This document shows positions 1 to 11,700 of a stretch of DNA of 64,000 bases, piece by piece. This DNA comes from Psettodes erumei (lineage: Eukaryota; Chordata; Actinopteri; Pleuronectiformes; Psettodidae), in assembly GCA_016785225.1 (NCBI GenBank), contig JAFBJZ010000739.1, positions 1 to 64,000 on the forward strand, in the 5' to 3' direction. Within the stretch, counting starts at the first letter, position 1. Every line of letters begins with the position of its first letter. A program made the position numbers and the translations under genes. The notes below the pieces were generated by a model that worked only from the letters and a program-made list of their open reading frames with translations, had not been told where the DNA came from and did no database searches.

Positions 1-1980
1 CACCATAACATGTGTCAAAAATGCCAAAACAGGCCATAAATCAGCATGTCAAAAACAGGCCCCCCAAAAAAATGCCATACTATACTATGTCATAAAAATG
101 CGAAAAATGACAAAAAATAAAAAGTGCTAAAAATGCATGGAAATGTTGCAAAACAGTGTTTTATTACCCTTCCACACCATAACATGTGTCAAAAATGCCA
201 AAACAGGTCATATTTCAGCATGTCAAAAGAAGAGGCCCCAAAAAAAAACGCCATACTATACTATGTCATAAAAATGCGAAAAATGACAAAAAATAAAAAG
301 TGCTAAAAATGCATGGAAATGTTGCAAAACAGTGTTTTATTACCCTTCCACACCATAACATGTGTCAAAAATGCCAAAACAGGTCATATTTCAGCATGTC
401 AAAATCATGACCATGAAAAAAAAAAATGCCATACTATACTATGTCATAAATGCGAAAAATGACAAAAAATAAAAAGTGCTAAAAATGCATGGAAATGTTG
501 CAAAACAGTGTTTTATTACCCTTCCACACCATAACATGTGTCAAAAATGCCAAAACAGGCCATAAATCAGCATGTCAAAAACAGGCCCCCCAAAAAAATG
601 CCATACTATACTATGTCATAAAAATGAAAAAAAATGAAAAAAAAAAAAGTGCTAAAAATGCATGGAAATGTTGCAAAACAGTGTTTTATTAACCTTCCAC
701 ACCATAACATGTGTCAAAAATGCCAAAATGGGTCATAAATCAGCATGTCAAAATCAGTCCCAAAAAAAAAAAACGCCATACTATACTATGTCATAAAAAA
801 ATGCCAAAAAAATGACAAAAATAAAAAGTGCTAAAAATGCATGGAAATGTTGCAAAACAGTGTTTTATTACCCTTCCACACCATAACATGTGTCAAAAAT
901 GCCAAAACAGGCCATAAATCAGCATGTCAAAAACAGGCCCCCAAAAAATGCCATACTATACTATGTCATAAAAATGCGAAAAATGACAAAAAATAAAAAG
1001 TGCTAAAAATGCATGGAAATGTTGCAAAACAGTGTTTTATTACCCTTCCACACCATAACATGTGTCAAAAATGCCAAAACAGGTCATATTTCAGCATGTC
1101 AAAATCATGACCCTGAAAAAAACGCCAAACTATACTGCGTCAAAGAAATGCGAAAAAATGACAAAAAATAAAAAGTGCTAAAAATGCATGGAAATGTTGC
1201 AGAACAGTGTTTTATTAACCTTCCACACCATAACATGTGTCAAAAATGCCAAAAAGGGTCATAAATTAGCATGTCAAAAACAGTCCCCCAAAAAAAAAAA
1301 ACTATACTATACTATACTGAAATATGTCAAAAAATGCATGGAAAAAAATGACAAAAAATAAAAAGTGCTAAAAATGCATGGAAATGTTGCAAAACAGTGT
1401 TTTATTACCCTTCCACACCATAACATGTGTCAAAAATGCCAAAACAGGCCATATTTCAACATGTCAAAATAAGAGGCCCCTGAAAAAAAATGCCATACTA
1501 TACTATGTCATAAAAATGCGAAAAATGACAAAAAATAAAAAGTGCTAAAAATGCATGGAAATGTTGCAAAACAGTGTTTTATTACCCTTCCACACCATAA
1601 CATGTGTCAAAAATGCCAAAACAGGTCATATTTCAGCATGTCAAAAACAGGCCCCCGAAAAAAAACGCCATACTATACTATGTCATAAAAATGCGAAAAA
1701 TGAAAAAAAAAAAAAAAGTGCTAAAAATGCATGGAAATGTTGCAAAACAGTGTTTTATTACCCTTCCACACCATAACATGTGTCAAAAATGCCAAAACAG
1801 GTCATATTTCAGCATGTCAAAAAACAGGGCCCCCGAAAAAAAACGCCATACTATACTATGTCATAAAAATGCGAAAAATGACAAAAAATAAAAAGTGCTA
1901 AAAATGCATGGAAATGTTGCAAAACAGTGTTTTATTAACCTTCCACACATAACCATAACATGTGTCAAAAATGCCAAAAA
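1..1980. repeat. Tandem satellite array, about 176 bp monomer, 11 copies
   Basis: Direct head-to-tail repeats. The landmark CACCATAACATGTGTC recurs at 1, 175, 351, 527, 700, 879, 1051, 1226, 1416, 1593 and 1769, with a damaged copy near 1946. Spacing is 172-179 bp except for one 190 bp unit (1226-1415), which carries extra CTATA and ATGCATGG sequence. The units are A-rich on the plus strand with several A-runs, and all lie in one orientation. The array enters from the left edge, so its full size is unknown, and it stops abruptly near 1980. The unit length is close to one nucleosome repeat, as in many centromeric or pericentromeric satellites. That is a comparison only; I see no CENP-B box. 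The short open frames inside are artefacts of the repeat. Confidence 0.97.
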
Positions 1981-2288
1981 TTGTTAAATTGCCATTTTCA
2001 TTTTTATCTTCTGCATGCAGTATCATCCTGAATTAAACAGCAAACACAGACCATGAATGCAAAGCCTATTTCCTTCCTGACAATCCCATACAAATTTGAA
2101 ATCCATGGTTAATTGCATGTTAACACAGGGGTGGAATCCATTTTCCAGACCTTCAGGACCTTTTTGTTGCATAAATTAGCTATGAAGTTTCTTACTATAC
2201 TGAGTGCTGATCATCTCAGGATGTCTCCACATAAAACGGACATTAACAGTTCTCCCAAAGTGAAAGATTTTCTCTGCTGTGACAGACC
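1981..2288. other. Unique DNA between satellite and small membrane-protein gene
   Basis: The sequence changes abruptly from satellite to non-repetitive DNA near 1980. It is probably 3' untranslated or flanking sequence of the minus-strand reading frame that ends at 2289. I see no gene or clear poly(A) signal here. Confidence 0.5.
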
Positions 2289-2507
2289 TTAACATAAAGG
2301 CTTGCTGTGTCTCATGTTATTGGCACAGGTTCGGCCCACATTGGCCCCCTCCAGGAGCAGATCAGAGAGTCGGTCCAGGCCCAGACAGGTGGTGAGGGGG
2401 CTGATGAGGCCATAGAGACCACCTAAGGTGATGCTGAGGGGCCAGCCAATGCACAGCAGAACAACCAGCCAGATGATGCACCAGATACATGATCCACAAG
2501 TGGCCAT
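2289..2507 (-). CDS. Small cysteine-rich membrane protein, 72 residues, function unknown
   Basis: A 72-residue frame from the ATG at 2505-2507 to a stop at 2289. The N-terminus (MATCGSCIWCIIWLVV) is Cys/Trp-rich and leads into a hydrophobic stretch at about residues 7-38, enough for one long or two short membrane segments with Gly-Trp-Pro in the middle. A polar tail with two more cysteines follows (about 40-72). Clustered N-terminal cysteines beside a membrane segment are typical of palmitoylation sites, but that is inference. A possible splice acceptor (CTAGACTAG) lies just upstream of the ATG, so this may be the coding exon of a gene with an upstream leader exon. I do not recognise the family. 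It is the only short frame in the left 5 kb with protein-like composition, but it could still be chance. Confidence 0.45.
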   Translation of the reverse strand: MATCGSCIWCIIWLVVLLCIGWPLSITLGGLYGLISPLTTCLGLDRLSDLLLEGANVGRTCANNMRHSKPLC

Positions 2508-2509
2508 CC

Positions 2510-5270
2510 TAGTCTAGGAAAAATAGAGAAAGTTTAGAGTTGGCTGATATTTTACTCAGAGTGAATATCAGTGTGATTTTCAAAAAGCCAAATGCTTCTG
2601 CTTGAGTTAAGTAAACACACAGCTAAAACTGAAAGTAATCAGTTAGAATTTGCGAGGAAGTGTGGTGAAAGAGCACATCTGATTGTTAATGACAGTGTGT
2701 CAGTAATTACAATAGCATCGGCGTGTGTTCCTGCTAACGGCCGTACAGCCTCTTCAGTGATGATGAGAGATTATCAGATTGAAACATGCCCTGTTGATGA
2801 TCTGGATGTACTTGTCAGGATTAGGCAGTCAGCCTTGACAAAGTATGATAAGCTGGCAAACTCTGGCAATAGTCAAAGCTTGCCAACTTGCATGGTGTTG
2901 ATGACCAGCACCTTACTGACCTACTAATAGCAGGTCAGCAGAGATCATGCATAACTTTGGCAATGAGCATTACTTTATCTGTCAACACTGATAACAAACA
3001 GCAGCTAGAGCGGTAAAAAAAAAAAGCCTGCTGTACAATTTGTGATGAAAAACTGCAATGCCAATTACCAGTCCAGTTGCTGCAGCTGTATGATTCTATA
3101 TGATTCCTCCCAACCTGATGAATTCTGCAAAGTATAGCCTCAAACATACGTGGAGAGAGACTTTTACTGCAGTGACCCCCCCCCCCTCAAGAAGTACAAC
3201 AAAGAGCGAGTTAAAAACCACAAGATCTCTGGACCTGAGGACCAGCCTTGATGCTGATATTTTACAACTGGTTTTAGGAGTGTGTAAGTGTTGTGTGCTG
3301 TCAGACTGATTGCCTGAGGCTGTTTTAGCTCGAAGACACAGTGGTCAGATCCTTGCCCCCCCCAAGGCACCACTGTCTTGAGCGCTGTGTGTTTAATTTC
3401 CTGTTGTGACATAAATGTCACGCAGGGTTGGACAACAGATAACACGCTGAACACGAGTGTGTCCCATGGTGTGTCCCATGCTTTTGGGAAACACCCTTAA
3501 AAAAAACTGTCAGAAAATTACACAAACGTAACAGCTTGACTTCTCCACCCTACTTCCCCATTTTATTCTTTCCCTTGCACTACTTATTTCCTGATATTCT
3601 GCTGTTAAATATTTTGCAGGCGACTATAAATCTCGAGAAAAAACAGTATTCATCTTTATCAAAGATAGCTTTGACAATATATACTTGCAACTTTGTTTAT
3701 CTGCTGCACAAGATATTTTTGCGTCACGAGGCAGAAAACAGTTAAACATGATCTGTGCTCACATACATTTACAGTTACACTGTTATTCTGAAAGCTGTTA
3801 ATCACTGCAACACATCAGCCCGTAGCAAAAGTTAGAAGTGAGAGCTTTGCAAAGTAGCTATTAACCTAATGAATACCTGTCGTGTGAGTATAAAAGACAT
3901 GTTCACCTTCAGCGGAGAAAGGGCTCTGGGGTGAGATGGCTCCTGGTCTCCTTCTTGTTTGTAGCTATTCTTTCCAGCCTTCCAGGCGCCGTGTGAGACT
4001 TCCAGAGATGTTGGGTTGTGTGAGCAATAGCCACTTCCCACCAGTTAGCTCTAATTTACTACAACAAATTACAATGGGCAGCTGAACTCTCAAGAGGCCA
4101 ACAGGGAAGCAGAAAGTAACTAAGGGAGGATATTACACAATGCAGACGTTCACATGACTCAAGTATGCTTGGTATGCTTGGTGTCATGGGTTTTTAGCAG
4201 ATTAATTACAGATAAATATGACAAACATTTGTGAGGGCCACATTTTAAGTATATTGTGGTAATTTTCATTTAAACAGTATAAATTCTTAACTATTTAAGC
4301 ATGATTTAATGGTTATTGAAAACTTGTTTTCACTAATTTTGTAGGTGCAGCCTCGGATGACAGAGATAATCTATCTAACCTCTCATTCTGATCCTTTCCT
4401 CAGCCAGGAGTAAGGCATTGCCTACTATTCTCATGCGAACCTAGACCAGGAGTGCCATGCTGCTCTCAGAAGGTAGAAAAAAAAAATTTAGACCCACCAC
4501 GGTGCCACACTTGACTGAATGCACAAAACGTGTCTCTCCACATCCATCAACACATGGTTCTCCATCAGGTCTTTTAGACTGCCCCGGCCGAGAGCAGCTG
4601 TGCAGCCGACCTGTTCACTCAGCTTGCCTGAGGTATGATGTAACAATCGACCTCTGGTGCATGATAATGAATGAATTTCTGGTCTGTGTTTTTGCCTGCA
4701 GGGCTATGGACTGTGTTAACCTCTCCATTTTGAGTGGCTTCATGCTTAAATTAACCGGTCCTGGTTGGAACTAGGCTTTAAAATGGCTGTTAATTTTTAA
4801 ATTTTAGTCCTTAAAAACCTCAACCCCAACACTGATCTCGCCGATACAAACTCTCCTGCAGAGCACTGTGCAGTTACTACTCCACGCAAAGTTATGAATG
4901 GGAGAGGATTTAAGGCTTGTAAGGTTGAGTGACTGTGTACATCCAGAGGGCAAGTTGAAATCCCCTAGCATGCACAGGGGCACTGGGGAGAAGTGACTGA
5001 CCTACAAATGCAGCTTAGTTGCAGCTTTTGTAGCTAGTATAGCCTGAGCCAATCAGATTTGAGTTGTGCTTAAAGCAGAGGGGAGAAACAGATGAATGGA
5101 TGGAAGTATCATGAGAGAATTTGACAAGGCTTAAGCATGTTGACCAGACGCTGTATTTGTCTGTCAGCGTATGTGTGTGTGAGATGTATAGATTACAGTC
5201 AAAGAGTATTATAAGATCTGGTGGGAGCAAATAAAGTAAAACCTGTCACAGACAATGAAGGGTTTCCATT
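2510..5270. other. Intergenic DNA between small protein gene and AQR 3' end
   Basis: No recognisable gene. The longest open frame, at 2592-2927 on the plus strand, has no domain character, no splice context and no family resemblance. A C-run lies near 3177-3186. Nothing else stands out. Confidence 0.6.
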
Positions 5271-5276
5271 TTTAAT
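5271..5276 (-). promoter_or_regulatory. Candidate AQR poly(A) signal (ATTAAA)
   Basis: The variant hexamer ATTAAA reads on the minus strand about 160 nt after the AQR stop codon. No canonical AATAAA is visible closer. The 3' end is therefore placed tentatively near 5250. Confidence 0.35.
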
Positions 5277-5432
5277 ATAAAAGTACTGATGGTTACAAAA
5301 TAAAAATCCCCTTTCAGTGGAAAGCAAATTGAGAATCACTGGGTCCTCACTAATCCTTTCTTAAGGGACAGTCCTTGGTCCCTTCAGTAACTGAGGCCCC
5401 TTAATTAGGAAGTCATTTCATCTGAAGATATT

Positions 5433-5702
5433 TTAATGCTCTGGCCCCTCCCGAGTGTCCTCTCCATCACTGTCACTGTCTCTTCCGGGATGCTCTGGCA
5501 TCTTAGCGTGGTCCTCCGTATCTTGATTTTCTTTCTTCTCACTGGTGTCCTCGGAGTTTGGCTCTGAGCTTGCCTCTCCTTGCGGGCTTTCCTGCTCCAT
5601 GGGGGTTTCTTCCTGCGGGTCCCCAGAGCTGCCTGGCGCTTCCTCCACCACAGCATCTGTCTCAGCTTGCTTTGGCGGCAGAGCCAGTTTCTCCTGTTGC
5701 TG
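5433..5702 (-). CDS. AQR coding exon 35, residues 1382-1470 and stop; acidic tail
   Basis: 270 nt including the stop at 5433-5435. It encodes QQQEKLALPPKQAETDAVVE, then a long Glu/Ser/Asp/Pro-rich disordered tail ending EDTREGPEH. Human has a Thr/Pro/Ser/Glu-rich tail of similar length but unrelated wording, so only the composition is conserved. Acceptor TCTCCTTAG. Confidence 0.92.
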   Translation of the reverse strand, partial: QQQEKLALPPKQAETDAVVEEAPGSSGDPQEETPMEQESPQGEASSEPNSEDTSEKKENQDTEDHAKMPEHPGRDSDSDGEDTREGPEH

Positions 5703-8700
5703 CTAAGGAGAGGGGAAAGGAAAATATTCATATGTGGATTTAGGTAGTTTGGGATCTATTCTATGTTAAGAGCAATGTACTTCAGATACTATCAATGAAA
5801 GAGGTCCCTCGATGGTTTAGCTTTTGCCTTTCTCTCCCTCTACCATAACATAATCCCCTTTAAGTGAGCACAAGAGATAATATGCAACACTGACCGGTAC
5901 AGTCGAAAAATAACTCGAGCTCCACACTTGACGTGCTTGGCTTATGGACTGTGAATTCTCTCCTCCACACACACAACTTCAACAAGTCTCTTAAATCTGA
6001 CCCATTTACTGTGCATGTCTGTATATACTCAGCATCGCAAAATTACCACTTAAATGGTCTCAGGTGTATCAGAGAAAAGAAGTTGACAGCAGCAGTCATG
6101 TGCTGCTGGTTGTTATGAATGATACAATAGCATAACCTGTATTGATACTCTTAAGTACTGCATTAATCAGTATATTTATACATATTTTTACCTGTCTGTA
6201 CTTCTGGGAGGTCTGGATCATGTGCATGTACATGTTATACACCAGGTTGGCCATCTCCGGCATGTTCTTGATGATTTGGTCGGGCTGTCCAGAAGCATCT
6301 CTCTGAAGAGGACAAACAAAGAAAGAATCAGTAAGAGTAATGGAGTGATAATGAAGAGATACTTCCGTCTTGTTGGCAGTCATTCTTTCAGGCACCACCT
6401 GTTAAACTATTGATCTGAGGCAAAATGAGCAGGGAAATTACAATTCACCTGCCCGTCGCAACCTGCTTGTTATTTGTTATTTATCACTCGCTGCCTCCAG
6501 CCATCACTGCTCACGTACCATCAAAAGGAGTCGAGGAAGCAGAGTTTGTAATTTGATCAAATTAGTATGCAGACAAAGTCTCACAGCCTAAACTGAGGAG
6601 TCGGGCGAGCAGAATATTCAATCTGCTGCGCTGTTACCTCCTAAATACAGGGGTGATGCTCACAGAGGCCCTTTGGGCATCGTGTCAAAGTGAATGCACT
6701 GTAAAACTTAACTGCGTGTGATTTTATTTCTGTAAAACTGTCAGCAAGAACATTGCTGTGTTAATGTGCTTCTCAGTGATTAAGTGTGATTACAGAAAAC
6801 GTTTTATCGTATGTTCAGTACCCTCCAACAGTGCTGTAAATGCATATACATCTATATGGAGAACTAAGCAGCATACCTGCCTCTGAATCAGCACTGTTAA
6901 ATAGCCCGTGACAATTCTTGTTGAGTTTGCTAGACAAAATTGTACTTTTAATCTGCATCTTTGTGTAAGCAGCAGGGGTTTACTGACTCCAGATAGATGG
7001 GATATGCAGGGGCCGCATGTGTGTGCCCAAAACAGCTGTCCCTCATGGGGATGCACACTCTAGAGTCACAGGAAGTGTCATGGGCTATGGGGTATTTTAG
7101 ACACCCCTGTTGCCACACATGCCAGTCATTAAGACATAGTGACCAAACAACAGTCGTCTCATGCTGGCCTGGCGGGATTTGGGATTTGGTTTTGCCTCCT
7201 GACCTTCGGGGGTTAATAATAGCCAGGCCCATGTTTCCCATGCCTGCAGAAGGCCCCCGCAGAATGCTGTTAACGGATCGGGGCCTATGGGCAAAGCTGC
7301 AGTAAGACATGAGACCAGTGAGGACCAAGGGGAATGAAGATGCCATTCAGAATATAGAGGCAGGATTAGACGGTCATGGGGTCGTTGCAGCAGTGACGTG
7401 GTGACATGCTGGCAGCAGCAGGCATCGGTTTTATGGAAATGTCCACTGATGTGGGAAATGTGGGAAAGTTAGCTCCATTCTTTTCTGCAGATCTGGAGCT
7501 TGAGAACCTCATAATCAAAGTCTTTGAAGTAGAAGATTGTTGTGCTTCCAGAACCTGGCATGTGCGTGCATGTGCTTTTACGTACGGGCTGTTCCTGGCT
7601 GTAGTACTCATGCGGTCTGATGTGCAGCTGCAGGGGTCTGGCAGTAAGCTGGTTGAAGGCAGGAGTCAGCTCAAAGCAGTTCTGGAACAGTGACGTCCGG
7701 GCAAATATGTAAAGACCCAGTCTGGCTCTTGACATGGCCACTACCAGACGCCTCACATCCCTTTGGGAAAAAAAAAAAAAACAACTTGAAAATTGGTTGA
7801 AGAGCTGGGGGAGGAACATTGTACAAGGTTGTAAGAGGAGAAGGAATCGTGTAGGGGCAAAAGCAAAAAGGGATCAAACTGGAAGGATCAGGCAAAGATT
7901 GTAAAGGGAGGAAAAAAAGGAAGTGCAGAGTAGGAGGCAAGAGGTTTAGTCAAGGATAAGCAGCGATAGGTGAGGGGGCCAAATATAGTAGCTGAGTGAG
8001 AAATAAAGGAATGGGAGGCAAAGGGCAGGGATAACCATAAGACAAAGAGAGGGAGAGGTGGGAGAGTGCAGGAGAGCAGGCTGAGAGGTTACTTTTTCTT
8101 GTCATCCAGTAGAATTAAGAGATTAGAGACAAGACTCATTTTCCACCAAATGTCTGTGCATCCACATGAAAACATGAGCACAAAAATGTACACGGCAAGC
8201 TGCGAAGAAACCTGTCCCGATGCGCCGCGTTCACCTATTGTGCTGTGTCGTGTTCAAGTTGTGCACATGCGGGGAGAGAAAAGCTTCTACAAGCTGCAGA
8301 AATGGGGGGGGGGGGGTAACTATTAACCTTTCAGCAAGTTATAAATCTTCACATTGTGTGTTTGTGTTGGCAACCAAATGGGGCTGTGCGAAATGCGACC
8401 ATTTGGACTGCCTATAAATGTATACTGCGAGGAAAAAAAAATGTTTTGAGTGACTGAGAACAGCAGAGCAAGTTTCTGGCTTAGTGAAGCAGCTCTTATG
8501 ATAGCGAGAACTGTCTCAGGTTTGATGTAGAAGAATTTGGCACGCAGCTTGTACAGATGCACTTACAAATAGACATTAACCCATACAGACTGACATGCAG
8601 CCAAAAAAATTGGAATATGGAGTCCACCCTGGCACTTGGTGAGATTAAGAGGATTAATTCTTGCAATGTGCATGATGACTTCCATGAATACGTAGGGGGT

Positions 8701-11700
8701 GGGGGGGTGGGGGGGCTTATGGAAAGCATTGTGCGGTGTTTAACAGTGAGTTAACCTGTGAGGCCTGCAGATTTATGTGAAAATGACTGCATCTGGAACA
8801 AGGGAGGCTGCATGGTACAAAATGAAACTTGAAAGCATGACATTTCCTCAGAGACAAACTACAGTGGCCTGTGACCAATGAACACGGAGCTCTATCAGAG
8901 ATGAACCAATCGCAGTGCACGATAGCCCGTGGCCATGGCACAACCGAGAGACGCCCACCTGGGCCGTGCTGTGACATGGCAGGGCAAAGTGGACGATCAC
9001 CATTCGTGTGTGTGTGTCTACATGTCAGAGCATGTCTGGATCTGCGCTTCCCTGTCAAAGAGTGCGCTCCCGCATGCGAGCGTGCCTGTGTGCTATCAGC
9101 AGGAATGCTTCTCCTGTCAAAGCAAGGGTCAGCTCATCATATGGTCAGCTGTGTCCCCTGTGGTTGTCACGGCAGCAGATTGCCATGAGGAGAGCTGCAG
9201 GAAGAGGACAGAGTGCAGGAGGAGGAGGAGGAGGAGGAGGACTGCGAGGTAAAAGTCAGTGGTTAACCACAGTGATCCCAGTATGTGAAACACACAGTGG
9301 ACGGCAAAAGGATTTCCCTGAATCACTGCTTTTCCGACCTCTCAGCCGCCCATTCAGAAGTGTCGGGGACACACAGATATGAATGAGTACTATAATAAAG
9401 CCCAGCTACGAAACACTGGCTCAACAATGCATTTGACAGCCAGCCCACACGGCCAGGCGCTGAGAGTGTGTACAAAGCAGGATGTCTAATGTAAAACAAG
9501 ATGGAATGAATGATACTGAGGAGAGCAGGTGCTGCCGGCAAGATAAACTACCACTTACTGTCGCCCACTTCTCATTGCCTGCAACATCATTGCACTGCTT
9601 TATCTACAAGGCGAGGGAAGAAGAAAACTGACATTTTACAATAAATGAATAAATAAATCGGACCATGAGGTACAGGAGCGGTTTGGGGAGCGCGTCTATA
9701 GCTACAAAGGGAATGAGTTATCACTCGCACTTGGGTTCCAATTTGCAGACTGTCCTATGAATGCGCTGGCAGTGCAGCTATGATAAAGCTGCGAGCAGCC
9801 CAATTCCAACAGCGGCTACTGTACATTGCAGCCAGAGGCCAGCATGGCAAGCTTAACTGCTGCGGAAGAGTTGGGCCTCAATTGTCTGGTATTAAAACAT
9901 GCAGTGTATTAAGTGTGAAGAGCTCATCCGGATCTAATAGCAGCCGAGGAACTAAAGGTTGTTTCACTACAAATCAATTCAGGGAAATGAGGCGATTGTG
10001 AGGAGAACAGTGAGCAGAGAGATAAGGGGACTGAGTTGAAGAGGAAGTAAGAGAGGAAGGCACGGCAGTACAGTTCAGCGAAGAGCAATGAAAAGACATA
10101 AAACCTCCCCCTGCAGTTTGGTTTACCGTCATGCCTCTTAATCACCGTTACATAGTGTTATATGCCTTTGATCAGAACACATTCAACATTTCTTCGACGC
10201 CCATTGAAGTGATTACCTCAAGTGTCCCACAGCCTTGGTGCGCACCAGTGAGAGGATGATGTAGTCATTCTGCTGACCCTGGAACCTGTCCACTGTTGTC
10301 ACCTGCGAGGACACACAAACGCATTCGTTACTGAACAGAAAAACACACAAATACACGTTCACATCGAAAGATGTGCGAACCAAGCGACAGCATATATTTT
10401 TTTTGCAAGTAAATGAGCGCATTTTAGGTAGGTGTAGGGATTTAGCTGAAATGTTTAGAAACATGAGCGTGACTGCTCTCCGTCTTAAAATTCTTTTTCT
10501 TCTTTTTAAAAAAAAAATTGTGAGAGGGGAGAGATGAGCAAGGGCGCCTGTGTTCCCTTGTTATTGCTGTTATCACTGTGGGCCACATGGGCAGCCAGTG
10601 GGGCTAAAAACGGCTTAGAGGGCATTTGCTGCGACTCGTCTCTTACCTGGGCCCATGAGGCTCAGGGTCAAGGTACTGGGCGCCCCGCTGCTTGAATGGA
10701 TGGGAGATTATTTGAGGGAGGAGACGTGGCTCTCTGTGGGACTTTCGTTTTTCAAAGCAAGAGGAAATTTGTGTCAGCCAATTGGCTTTTATACCCTGGT
10801 AATCCTATCTTGCTGAGAAGCGTTACTTATTTCCGTACACGAGGAACAGAGCTGTGTTTTGACTTTGTCAGTGCTGTCACACCTTACATAATAAAGACAA
10901 CATACTGCGCTTGCACTGGAAACTTGATACAAAACCAGGAAAACGATGGGATGCAACCCAGAGAAAGCTGCACTCGTAATACATCCAGTTATTGTGATAC
11001 ACCCATCAGCAGCTTGTGTCATTAACATCTGTGCACAACTCACGGCCCCACTGGAGAGTGTATTGCTGGAGTACAGGTTCTGTCTTGCTGTCTCAGAGCC
11101 TGGACCTCCGTGTCCATCTTTAACAGAGTTCACATAACTCACAGCTGGATCATTTTCACAACTCGGTACAAGTTTGTATGAAATTCTCCCGGTCGGATCG
11201 GACGCGGAAAAGATGAGCCGATGCATTAGAAGATATTTGTTGTGTCAACTCGAACTCCCGACGTGCATGTCAGCAAGAAACAACCAATCGGTAAGCTTGG
11301 AATTCTGTCAGGATGTTGTGATGTGAAAAATCCTACTTTTAAAATTGGTTATTTATGGTAAATGCAGCCAAAGTTATTAAAACTGATGGTCCCAACTAAG
11401 CTACAGGGTCATTACATAATTAGTGAGAAAAATGTGAAATGGGGGGGGGTAGGAAAAAAAAAAACTACTTCCAGAACAAGAATCTCCTCGAACTTAGTAT
11501 GAAGTTAGAAGGAATGCTAGTTAAGATAAGAATACATGAAAATAGAGGTTACAAAATAACAAAACAAGTCCTAAGTCCTTTGCTGTTGTAAAGAAGATAC
11601 TACTATGCGGTCATATAGGCTACATGCGGAGAAACTCGAAACCCAGCAGAAAGAGGTTGGCTTTTCCTCTATAGATCTGCACTCTTGAGTGGATCAATAG

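Noticed and set aside
124..1891. Several 60-95 residue open frames rich in Lys, Asn and Cys
   Set aside because: They are the same satellite unit read through repeatedly; the text repeats with the array period.
2592..2927. 111-residue plus-strand open frame
   Set aside because: No domain, signal or membrane character, no splice context, no family resemblance; length is within chance for this region.
6948..7346. 132-residue minus-strand frame in an AQR intron
   Set aside because: Overlaps other open frames on both strands, has no match to AQR, and AQR exons 33 and 34 already join in frame across it.
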